A stretch of 10,385 nucleotides of DNA from Acidimicrobiales bacterium (GTDB lineage Bacteria > Actinomycetota > Acidimicrobiia > Acidimicrobiales > Aldehydirespiratoraceae), in assembly GCA_021604885.1 (NCBI GenBank), contig BQJV01000075.1, positions 1-10,385 on the forward strand. The letters run 5' to 3'. Made by a program: the position numbers and the translations under genes. Positions 1-5,391 of the stretch are shown in pieces. Under the pieces are notes generated by a model. It had not been told where the DNA came from and did not search any database. It saw only the letters and a program-made list of their open reading frames with translations. Positions within the stretch are counted from its first letter, which is position 1. Every line of letters starts with the position of its first letter.

Positions 1-1078
1 CACGCCGCGGGCCGTCCACGCGCTCAACGAGCTCGACATCGACATGGCCGGCTCGCACCGCATCGACGGCCTGCGCATGATCGCGAACGCGACCCGACGC
101 GAGCTGCGCTGGCCGGCGACGGGGCGCTTTGCCGCGCACGGCGCCGTCTGGCCGCGACGCCATCTCGACGCCCATCTCGTGAAGGCCGCGATCGAGGCCG
201 GCGCCGAGATCGAGTGGAACACCGAGGCCACGCCGATCCTCGACGGCGATCGCGTGATCGGTGTGGAGGCGGGCGGCCACCGCTGGGAGGCCGGTCTCAC
301 CATCGTTGCCACGGGGGCACCCGGCAGCGTCGCCCGATTGCTCGGCGCGCAGCGGGTGGAGGACGAGCCGTTCGGCCTCGCCATTCGCACCTATGCCGAG
401 ACGCCGCGCCACGCCGACCGTCATCTCGAGGCCTGCCTGACCCTGCGGGACGACCAGGGCACCCCCGTGCCGGGCTACGGCTGGATGTTCCCTGCCGGCG
501 ACGGCACCGTGAACATCGGCGTCGGCGCGCTGTCGACGATGAAGGGGTTCAAGAAGCTGAACCTGAACACCCTGCTCGACTCGTACCGGGACCTCGTGAA
601 CGACGAGTGGGAGCTCGGCGAGTATCTGGAGCGACCGCGCGCCTGGCGACTCCCGATGAGTGTCCAACGTCGCCACGGCCCGGGTTGGGTCGCCATCGGC
701 GATGCGGCCGGCCTCATCAACCCGATGAACGGTGAGGGCATCGACTACGGCCTCGAGTCCGGCATGCTCGCCGCGGACCTGTTCCTGGCCGACCCTGGAT
801 CCGCGGCGGCGGCGTATGACCAGCAGGTGGGCGAGCGCTTCGACTCGTTCCTGCGCACCGGTCGACGATTCAGCTTCCTCATCGGCCATCCCTGGATCCT
901 TCGCAGCGGTCTCCGGTTCGCGGTCGGCACGCAGTCCATCGCCAACATGACGCTCCAGGTGATGGGCAACCTCGTCGACACCGACACGCCGGGAGCCGCC
1001 GGTCGCGTCCTACGGGTCGCCGACCGCACCCTCGCTCTCGCTGATCCGATCCTGCGCCGCACCCGCGCCGCGGCCTGA
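1..1078 (+). CDS. Geranylgeranyl reductase family FAD-dependent oxidoreductase (5' end missing)
   Basis: The reading frame is open from base 2, so the gene begins upstream of the window; the ATG at 44 is internal and about 358 residues are visible. The family (p-hydroxybenzoate-hydroxylase fold) reduces isoprenoid double bonds or oxidises related substrates using FAD and NAD(P)H or ferredoxin. Visible evidence is the second FAD-binding motif WVAIGDAAG followed by NPMNGEGIDYGLESG (about bases 686-763), in which the GD aspartate contacts the FAD ribose, and a GYGWMFP...GDGTVNIGVG strand pair (about 476-526) typical of these reductases. The N-terminal GxGxxG Rossmann motif would lie upstream and is not in view. 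The stop is TGA at 1076-1078, and the thioesterase gene starts 13 bases later on the same strand, so the two are probably cotranscribed. Family is secure; the substrate (menaquinone side chain, lipid or another isoprenoid) is not determined. Confidence 0.88.
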   Translation, partial: TPRAVHALNELDIDMAGSHRIDGLRMIANATRRELRWPATGRFAAHGAVWPRRHLDAHLVKAAIEAGAEIEWNTEATPILDGDRVIGVEAGGHRWEAGLTIVATGAPGSVARLLGAQRVEDEPFGLAIRTYAETPRHADRHLEACLTLRDDQGTPVPGYGWMFPAGDGTVNIGVGALSTMKGFKKLNLNTLLDSYRDLVNDEWELGEYLERPRAWRLPMSVQRRHGPGWVAIGDAAGLINPMNGEGIDYGLESGMLAADLFLADPGSAAAAYDQQVGERFDSFLRTGRRFSFLIGHPWILRSGLRFAVGTQSIANMTLQVMGNLVDTDTPGAAGRVLRVADRTLALADPILRRTRAAA

Positions 1079-1080
1079 CC

Positions 1081-1091
1081 GAAGGAGACCC
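1081..1091 (+). promoter_or_regulatory. Ribosome binding site of the thioesterase gene
   Basis: GAAGGAGACCC stands between the reductase stop and the thioesterase ATG. AAGGAG at 1082-1087 matches the anti-Shine-Dalgarno end of 16S rRNA and fixes the start at 1092. Confidence 0.75.
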
Positions 1092-1499
1092 ATGACCGAC
1101 GATCCATCCGCGACGGCACGCTTCGCCGTCGACCTGATGCCGTTCTGCGCCGAGCTCGGCGTCCGCGACGTCGAGGGTTCACCGGAAGGCGTGTCCGCTA
1201 CGGCCGACTGGGCCGCCGAGCGATGCACCATCGGCGGCAGCCTCCATGGTGGTTACTTCATGGCGTTGGCCGACGGCATCGGGGCAGCCGCCGCGGCGTA
1301 CCACCTGCCCGAAGGCGCCGGCACGAGCACCATCGAGTCGAAGACGAACTTCCTGCGCGGCGTGACGGAGGGCGAGGTGTCGATCCGCTCGACCGTCGTC
1401 AACGCCGGCCGCCGCGTCATCGTGGTGCAGACGGACATCCACCGCGCCGACGGCAAGCTCGCCACCCGCACGACCCAGACCCAGATCGTCCTCACCTGA
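1092..1499 (+). CDS. PaaI-type hotdog-fold acyl-CoA thioesterase
   Basis: This 135-residue protein has the length and sequence pattern of a PaaI/YbgC-type hotdog thioesterase, a family that hydrolyses acyl-CoA or aryl-CoA thioesters in the cytoplasm. The hallmark HGG sits at residues 52-54, inside GGSLHGGYFMALAD, with an acidic residue at D61 on the following long helix. The central strand IESKTNFLRGV (about residues 81-91) and the closing TRTTQTQIVL strand (about 126-134) complete the fold. The start is set by AAGGAG at 1082-1087, four bases before the ATG. It follows the reductase gene by 13 bases and probably shares its transcript, which suggests lipid or isoprenoid turnover, but the acyl substrate cannot be read. 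A menaquinone-pathway DHNA-CoA thioesterase is one possibility because that enzyme belongs to the same superfamily. Confidence 0.85.
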   Translation: MTDDPSATARFAVDLMPFCAELGVRDVEGSPEGVSATADWAAERCTIGGSLHGGYFMALADGIGAAAAAYHLPEGAGTSTIESKTNFLRGVTEGEVSIRSTVVNAGRRVIVVQTDIHRADGKLATRTTQTQIVLT

Positions 1500-1510
1500 C
1501 CGCTTCAACC

Positions 1511-1523
1511 GGGGTCTGACCCC
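1511..1523. repeat. Perfect GGGGTC-T-GACCCC palindrome
   Basis: A 6+6 perfect palindrome with one central base lies in the 44-base gap between two convergent genes. Similar sequences flank it on both sides: CGCTTCAACC before and CGCTTCACC after. It may act as a short transcription terminator hairpin, although a one-base loop is too tight without opening the inner pairs, or it may be a copy of a dispersed REP-like palindrome. No T-tract follows. Only a genome-wide count could decide. Confidence 0.5.
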
Positions 1524-1535
1524 CGCTTCACCTTT

Positions 1536-1556
1536 CGCCGCGATCAATCGGCGGCG
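1536..1556. terminator. GC hairpin across the 3' end of the deoxyribosyltransferase gene
   Basis: CGCCGC at 1536-1541 pairs with GCGGCG at 1551-1556 around a nine-base loop. The loop holds the TGA stop of the minus-strand gene (1544-1546). It could terminate transcription in either direction between the convergent pairs, but there is no T-tract, and GC-rich coding DNA often forms such stems by chance. Confidence 0.3.
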
Positions 1557-1951
1557 AGTGCGGCGCTGAGCTCGTCGAGCGAGTGAACGATCCGCTCGAC
1601 CGAGCACTCGAGCATCAGGTTGACGATCTCGTCGTCGAAGCGACGACGCCAGTCGGTGTGGAGCCCGAGGATCCGCTTCCCTTTCGCCGCGGCGTAGCCG
1701 ATCTCCCACGCCGTGCCGTCATCCGTGGTGACACCGTTGAGGCTCGCCACCACCAGGTCGCATCGATCGATGGCGTCGACGTTGTTGTCGAAGATGGCCC
1801 GCACATTGTCGGCCGTCTTGTCCGGGTTGTCCCGATGTGGAAGAAACGTGGCGTACCCCGCAGCAACGACCACCCGCTCCACCTCGGTGATCCACCAACG
1901 CTCGCCCTCGTCGAAGAGCGGCCCGGCCACGTAGGCGAGACCACGGCTCAT
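1544..1951 (-). CDS. Nucleoside 2-deoxyribosyltransferase-like protein
   Basis: This protein of 135 residues matches the nucleoside 2-deoxyribosyltransferase fold (PF05014). The first strand is LAYVAGPLF near residue 5. The helix-strand unit DAIDRCDLVVASLNG is followed by DDGTAWEIGYAAAKGKRILGL, where the glutamate of WEIGYA occupies the family's catalytic nucleophile position. The family exchanges or hydrolyses the N-glycosidic bond of deoxynucleosides or deoxynucleotides; DNPH1/Rcl-type 5'-monophosphate hydrolases share the motif, so transferase versus hydrolase is open. I chose ATG at 1951 because homologous sequence begins there and it overlaps the upstream gene's TGA as ATGA, a sign of translational coupling. 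The longer frame reaching 2038 would only add residues that overlap the upstream coding sequence. A role in nucleotide salvage or sanitisation is inferred from the family. Confidence 0.8.
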   Translation of the reverse strand: MSRGLAYVAGPLFDEGERWWITEVERVVVAAGYATFLPHRDNPDKTADNVRAIFDNNVDAIDRCDLVVASLNGVTTDDGTAWEIGYAAAKGKRILGLHTDWRRRFDDEIVNLMLECSVERIVHSLDELSAALAAD

Positions 1952-2298
1952 GTCTTGGCCCGCTCCTCGTCGGGCAGGCTGTCCGGTTGACGGCCGTCCG
2001 TGATCTCGACCCGACGAACGTCCTTCACGAGCCAGCACTTCGTCGGGGCGTCATCGAGCACGAGGCGGCCCTCGTCCGAGATGAGTGCATGACGCAGCAC
2101 CTCGAGCGGAATCGACGCGAGGAACAGTCCGTCCCCTGAATGCACCGTGCCGTGATCGCCCGTCACGCGGGCGTCGCCGAGCAGCGTCGCCAGCGGGCCG
2201 GACCGACGAGCGACGGTGATCTCGTTGGCGACGAGCCCGGACACGGTGATCGTGTCGGGGTCACCGGCCCGGCGAATGGGTGAGGACAAGTCGTTCAT
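1948..2298 (-). CDS. Small protein of uncertain family, weakly like the sulfite-oxidase molybdopterin-binding domain
   Basis: I do not recognise this 116-residue protein with certainty. It has no signal peptide or membrane segment and ends in a charged tail. Its layout recalls short PF00174 (sulfite oxidase-type, molybdopterin-binding) proteins: an ITVSGLV opening strand near residue 17, a DGLFLASIPLEVL segment near residue 56 and a WLVKDVRRVEI closing strand near residue 88. If so, it is a truncated or degenerate version. The single cysteine (in TKCW) is not where the family's molybdenum-ligating cysteine sits, so cofactor binding is doubtful. The ATG at 2298 is preferred because an AAGAAT hexamer ends six bases before it, and the frame extending to 2718 is antisense to the amidohydrolase. 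The stop overlaps the next gene's start (ATGA), so the two probably form a two-gene operon. Confidence 0.65.
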   Translation of the reverse strand: MNDLSSPIRRAGDPDTITVSGLVANEITVARRSGPLATLLGDARVTGDHGTVHSGDGLFLASIPLEVLRHALISDEGRLVLDDAPTKCWLVKDVRRVEITDGRQPDSLPDEERAKT

Positions 2299-2304
2299 GC
2301 CCGC

Positions 2305-2310
2305 ATTCTT
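2305..2310 (-). promoter_or_regulatory. Putative -10 element for leaderless start of the 116-residue protein gene
   Basis: On the minus strand AAGAAT is followed by GCGGGC and then the ATG at 2298. A -10 hexamer six bases before the start codon puts the transcription start at or next to the A of ATG, the arrangement of leaderless mRNAs common in Actinobacteria. The conserved A2 and T6 of TANNNT are present; T1 is not. No convincing -35 is visible. Confidence 0.45.
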
Positions 2311-2330
2311 CCTCATCCCCCGCGTGTCGG

Positions 2331-2336
2331 TAGATT
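2331..2336 (+). promoter_or_regulatory. Putative -10 element for leaderless start of the amidohydrolase gene
   Basis: TAGATT matches the actinobacterial TANNNT consensus and ends seven bases before the ATG at 2344, so transcription should begin on or beside the start codon. The intervening GGGGGAC is too close to the ATG to be an effective Shine-Dalgarno site. With the AAGAAT element on the other strand, the 45-base gap forms a compact divergent promoter region. Confidence 0.55.
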
Positions 2337-2343
2337 GGGGGAC

Positions 2344-3576
2344 ATGAGCACGAGCGATGTCACCCCGGCTGAGGAAGACCTCCCGCTGATGATCTCCGTC
2401 GACGACCACGTCATGGAGCCGAAGGATCTCTGGCAGCAGCAGCTTCCGGCGAGCAAGCGCGACCGCGGTCCCCGCGTCGTGCAGGAGAAGATCCGGCTGA
2501 AGTTCGAGGGCGGTCACTACGGCTTCGAGCGCAACGACCCCGACGGGCAGATGTGCGACGTGTGGCTCTACGAGGACCTCGTCGTCCCGACCGGCTTCCT
2601 GCACGGTCCGGCCGGCGTGCCCCGTGAGGAGCAGCGCAACGTCGCGGCGGTCTACGAGGATCTGCGGCCCGGCACCTACGACCAGACGGCGCGTCTCGCG
2701 GACATGGACATGAACCATGTCGAGGCCGCGATCAACTACCCGAACATCTTCCCCCGCTTCTGCGGTCAGGGGTTCCTGGAGCGCGAGGACAAGGACTTCG
2801 CGCTCGAGTGTCTGAAGATCTACAACGACTGGATCATCGACGACTGGGGTGGCGGCGCCGGCAAGGGTCGACTCATCCCGCTGACGCTCGTCCCCCTGTG
2901 GGATCCGGCGCTCGCGGCCGAGGAAGTGAGACGGTGCGCCGCCAAGGGCTCGTATGCGATCGCCTTCTCGGAGAACCCGTCGAAGCTCGGCTGCTCAACG
3001 ATGTACAGCGGCGACTGGGACGTCCTCTGGCAGGCATGTGAGGAAGCCGACGTCACGGTGTCGATGCACATCGGCTCCTCGTCGTCGATGCCGTCGACCT
3101 CGCCGGACGCGCCGCTCGCTACCTCCATGTCGCTCTACGCGCAGAACGCTGAGGGCTCGTTCGTCGACTGGGTCTTCTCCGGCACCCTGCAGCGGTTCCC
3201 GAAGATCAAGATCGCCTACGCCGAGAGCCAGGTCGGCTGGATGCCGTTCCAGATGGAACGCATGGACTCGGTCTTCCGCGAGGGCCGTGGCGGCGTCGGC
3301 GGCTCCGGTCCCCTGCCGAGCGAGATCGCCAAGGGGCGCATCTTCGGGTGCATCTTCGACGACCTGGTCGGTCTGAAGCAGCGTGAGGACGTGGGCCTCG
3401 AGCAGATCCTGTTCGAAACGGACTATCCGCACTCGGACGGCACGTTCCCCCACTCCCGCAAGGTTGCCCACTCGATGTTCGCGGCCGTCGGCATGAACGC
3501 CGAGGAGTGCTACAAGGTGCTCCGCGGCAACGCGATCGAGGCGTACGGCCTGCAGCGCTTCGGCATCACCGAGTAG
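2344..3576 (+). CDS. Amidohydrolase family (Amidohydro_2, PF04909) metal-dependent hydrolase or decarboxylase
   Basis: This 410-residue protein belongs to the TIM-barrel Amidohydro_2 family, which includes ACMSD and gamma-resorcylate decarboxylase as well as many uncharacterised actinobacterial hydrolases. The N-terminal barrel strand gives SVDDHVMEP (residues 18-26, H22 as candidate metal ligand in place of the usual HxH). MHIGSS supplies H242 at the end of a central strand. LFETDYPHSDGTFP (from about residue 357) supplies D360 and H363, the highly conserved C-terminal metal or catalytic site. There is no signal peptide, so it should be cytoplasmic. I prefer ATG at 2344 over the in-frame TTG at 2335 because a TAGATT hexamer ends seven bases before the ATG, as in a leaderless transcript. 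It is transcribed alone, divergent from the 116-residue gene and convergent with ald. The substrate is unknown; members often act on aromatic or other cyclic compounds. Confidence 0.87.
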   Translation: MSTSDVTPAEEDLPLMISVDDHVMEPKDLWQQQLPASKRDRGPRVVQEKIRLKFEGGHYGFERNDPDGQMCDVWLYEDLVVPTGFLHGPAGVPREEQRNVAAVYEDLRPGTYDQTARLADMDMNHVEAAINYPNIFPRFCGQGFLEREDKDFALECLKIYNDWIIDDWGGGAGKGRLIPLTLVPLWDPALAAEEVRRCAAKGSYAIAFSENPSKLGCSTMYSGDWDVLWQACEEADVTVSMHIGSSSSMPSTSPDAPLATSMSLYAQNAEGSFVDWVFSGTLQRFPKIKIAYAESQVGWMPFQMERMDSVFREGRGGVGGSGPLPSEIAKGRIFGCIFDDLVGLKQREDVGLEQILFETDYPHSDGTFPHSRKVAHSMFAAVGMNAEECYKVLRGNAIEAYGLQRFGITE

Positions 3577-3600
3577 TCGCTCGGCGACCTCCTCGGCGAT

Positions 3601-3667
3601 CTCTGGTCGGGAAAGTGTCGACTCCGGACGGGGAGTAGCGCCTCTCTCGCGCCTTTCGTGACCAGAG
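3601..3667. terminator. Large imperfect inverted repeat between convergent genes, probable bidirectional terminator
   Basis: Bases 3601-3615 (CTCTGGTC then GAAAG) pair with 3653-3667 (CTTTC then GACCAGAG) in a 15-position stem with one mismatch and one G-T wobble. The 37-base loop contains a smaller hairpin, ACTCC (3621-3625) with GGAGT (3632-3636). The element starts 24 bases after the amidohydrolase stop and ends 15 bases before the ald stop, so it could end transcription from both sides. No T-tract is present. The loop size is unusual for an intrinsic terminator, so a small mobile or REP-like element remains possible. Confidence 0.5.
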
Positions 3668-3682
3668 AAGCCGCGTGTGGAG

Positions 3683-4810
3683 TCAACCGAGGGCGCGGTC
3701 GATCGCGTCGCTGGGCTCCACGAACTCGAGGCCCTGGGCCTCGGCGACGTGTTGCTCGGTGAGCATTCCGGCGCACACGTTGAGACCGTTGCGGAGGTGT
3801 TCGTCCTCGTGCAGCGCCCTCGCCACGCCCTTGTCGGCGAGGGCGAGGGTGAACGGGAGCGTGGCGTTGTTGAGCGCGTAGGTCGACGTCTTCGGCACCG
3901 CGCCGGGCATGTTGGCGACGCAATAGTGCACGACCCCGTCGACGACATAGGTCGGCTCCGCGTGGGTGGTGGGACGGGCTGTCTCGATGCAACCGCCCTG
4001 GTCGATCGCCACGTCGACAACGACCGAGCCGTCGCGCATCGCCCGGATCATCTCGGCGGTGACCAGCTTGGGCGCCCGGGCGCCGCGCACCAATACGGCG
4101 CCGATCACCAGGTCGGCGTTGACGACGAGATGCTCGAGCGCCGCAGTGGTCGAGTAGACGGTCTCGAGCTCGGCGCCGAACCGGCGGGACAGTCGGCCGA
4201 GGACGTCCAGATCGCGGTCGAGCACGGTGACCTGGGCGCCGAGGCCGATTGCCATCTCGATCGCGTTCTCCCCGACGACGCCGCCACCGATCACGACGAC
4301 GCGGGCGGAGGGGACCCCGGGCACGCCGCCGAGGAGCAGACCGGCTCCGCCGTGGGGCGCTTCGAGCGATGAGGCGCCGGCCTGGATCGACATCCGCCCT
4401 GCCACCTGCGACATCGGGGCGAGCAGAGGAAGTCCCCCGTGGGGGTCGGTGACGGTCTCGTAGGCGATCGCGGTGCCGCCGCTGGCGAGGAGGTCGGCCG
4501 TCTGCGCCGGATCGGGAGCGAGGTGGAGGTAGGTGAACAACGTCTGCCCGTCGCGCAGCATGGCCCGCTCCTCGGCTTGGGGCTCCTTGACCTTCACGAC
4601 CATCTCGGCGGTGGCCCAGACCCGTGCGACGTCGGGTTCGATGGACGCGCCGGCGGTCGTGTAGTCGAGGTCGTTCGCACCGATCCCCTCGCCGGCGCCC
4701 TTCTGCACGACCACCTCGTGGCCGTGGGTGACGAGCTCACGGACGCTGGTCGGCGTCAGGCCGACGCGGCGCTCCGCCGTCTTGATCTCCGTGGGGCATC
4801 CGATGCGCAT
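3683..4810 (-). CDS. ald: Alanine dehydrogenase
   Basis: This 375-residue protein catalyses reversible NAD-dependent deamination of L-alanine to pyruvate and ammonia in the cytoplasm. The residues known from Mycobacterium tuberculosis Ald fall at the same numbers here: R15 and K75 (in VKVKEP) for pyruvate, H96 (in YLHLAPD) as catalytic acid-base, D270 (in VDVAIDQGG) and N300 (in CVANMPGAVPKTST). The Rossmann motif GGGVVGENA lies at residues 175-183, and D198 (VTVLDRD) is the ribose-binding acid that favours NAD over NADP. Length is as expected for the family (about 370). The start is supported by TACCGT ending six bases upstream of the ATG, consistent with a leaderless transcript separate from the upstream YbaK gene. 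Pyridine nucleotide transhydrogenase alpha subunits are related, but the full Ald signature makes this call firm. Confidence 0.95.
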   Translation of the reverse strand: MRIGCPTEIKTAERRVGLTPTSVRELVTHGHEVVVQKGAGEGIGANDLDYTTAGASIEPDVARVWATAEMVVKVKEPQAEERAMLRDGQTLFTYLHLAPDPAQTADLLASGGTAIAYETVTDPHGGLPLLAPMSQVAGRMSIQAGASSLEAPHGGAGLLLGGVPGVPSARVVVIGGGVVGENAIEMAIGLGAQVTVLDRDLDVLGRLSRRFGAELETVYSTTAALEHLVVNADLVIGAVLVRGARAPKLVTAEMIRAMRDGSVVVDVAIDQGGCIETARPTTHAEPTYVVDGVVHYCVANMPGAVPKTSTYALNNATLPFTLALADKGVARALHEDEHLRNGLNVCAGMLTEQHVAEAQGLEFVEPSDAIDRALG

Positions 4811-4816
4811 TCGCCC

Positions 4817-4822
4817 ACGGTA
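4817..4822 (-). promoter_or_regulatory. Putative -10 element for leaderless start of ald
   Basis: Minus-strand TACCGT fits TANNNT and is followed by GGGCGA and then ATG at 4810. No Shine-Dalgarno sequence is present, which supports a leaderless mRNA. It would give ald its own promoter inside the 45-base gap after the YbaK gene. No clear -35 is seen. Confidence 0.5.
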
Positions 4823-4855
4823 CGAGACATGGAGCCGCCGTGGGAGCCCTGATCG

Positions 4856-5335
4856 TCAGTCCGCGGGTTTCGCGAGGGCGTCGACGACCTCGGCGGTCGC
4901 CAGGCTCGCGAGCGAGGATGGCGGACAGAGGATCTTCCGGTCCCGCGTGCCGCCTCCGACGATCACGCGGTCGCGGGTCATCACGGCGGCGTCGACCCAC
5001 ACCGGGATGTCAGCCGGAAGCCCGAACGGGGTGACGCCGCCGATCTGCATGCCGCCGGACCGTTCGATCGTCTCCTCCGCAGCGGCGAACGACGCCTTGC
5101 GGGTGCCGAGACGCTTGCGAACGGCGCCGTTCACATCGAGTCGGGTGGTCGCGAGCACGACGCAGCAGGCGATCGGGCGCTCCTCCGACTTCCCGACCAC
5201 GAGGATCGCGTTCGCCGAGTCCTCCGCAGCAAAGCCGTAGGCCTCGCAGAACGCGGCCGTGTCCGCGAGATCGGGGTCACACGGCACGACCTCGTGCTCG
5301 GAATCGGCCAATGCATCGAGAACGGGATCCGTCAT
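4856..5335 (-). CDS. YbaK/EbsC-family aminoacyl-tRNA-deacylase-domain protein
   Basis: This 159-residue protein is a stand-alone YbaK (prolyl-tRNA editing, PF04073) domain. Family members hydrolyse misacylated tRNAs such as Cys-tRNA(Pro) or Ala-tRNA(Pro), acting in trans beside prolyl-tRNA synthetase. The diagnostic loop GGVTPFGLP is at residues 99-107. It is preceded by the RLDVNG...LGTRKASFA region (about 65-84) and by the early strand ANAILVVGK, where K49 is a candidate for the conserved lysine. The C-terminal GGGTRDRKI segment (127-135) is also typical. The catalytic glycine loop looks intact, so I expect activity, but which aminoacyl-tRNA it edits is not readable. It lies between the molybdoenzyme operon and ald on the same strand, with its own leaderless-type start, so a functional tie to either is not implied. 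Confidence 0.85.
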   Translation of the reverse strand: MTDPVLDALADSEHEVVPCDPDLADTAAFCEAYGFAAEDSANAILVVGKSEERPIACCVVLATTRLDVNGAVRKRLGTRKASFAAAEETIERSGGMQIGGVTPFGLPADIPVWVDAAVMTRDRVIVGGGTRDRKILCPPSSLASLATAEVVDALAKPAD

Positions 5336-5341
5336 GCCCCC

Positions 5342-5347
5342 ATTCTC
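5342..5347 (-). promoter_or_regulatory. Putative -10 element for leaderless start of the YbaK-family gene
   Basis: Minus-strand GAGAAT is followed by GGGGGC and the ATG at 5335. The 15-base block is nearly identical to that before the 116-residue gene (AAGAAT, GCGGGC, ATG), differing at two positions. The A2 and T6 of TANNNT are kept. AGGGAG nine bases before the ATG could serve as a Shine-Dalgarno site instead, so the call is tentative. Confidence 0.4.
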
Positions 5348-5360
5348 CCTGATCCGCGTT

Positions 5361-5389
5361 GAGTTGTGGTCGTCTCACGACCACAACTC
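5361..5389 (-). terminator. Perfect 13-bp stem-loop directly after the molybdoenzyme operon
   Basis: GAGTTGTGGTCGT (5361-5373) and ACGACCACAACTC (5377-5389) are perfect inverted copies around a three-base loop. The stem begins two bases after the TAA stop (5392-5394) of the molybdopterin subunit gene, as expected for a terminator or an mRNA 3'-end stabiliser. No T-tract follows on the minus strand, which is common in high-GC actinobacteria. It also lies 25 bases upstream of the YbaK-family start and would insulate that gene from operon read-through. Confidence 0.7.
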
Positions 5390-5391
5390 GG

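Noticed and set aside
1952..2038. N-terminal extension of the deoxyribosyltransferase-like gene
   Set aside because: It lies wholly within the upstream coding sequence, reads as low-complexity Arg/Gly, and starts before the family's first strand. ATGA coupling at 1948-1951 explains the start better.
2335..2343. TTG start three codons upstream of the amidohydrolase ATG
   Set aside because: It overlaps the TAGATT -10 candidate and has no ribosome binding site.
2299..2718. N-terminal extension of the 116-residue protein across the divergent promoters
   Set aside because: It is antisense to the amidohydrolase, and the codons before 2298 give no plausible protein. The AAGAAT hexamer supports a start at 2298.
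2995..4020. A 341-codon minus-strand frame spanning the amidohydrolase 3' end and the ald 3' end
   Set aside because: It is antisense to the amidohydrolase, crosses the intergenic inverted repeat and overlaps ald out of frame. The composition is Arg/Ser-rich and shows no family motif.
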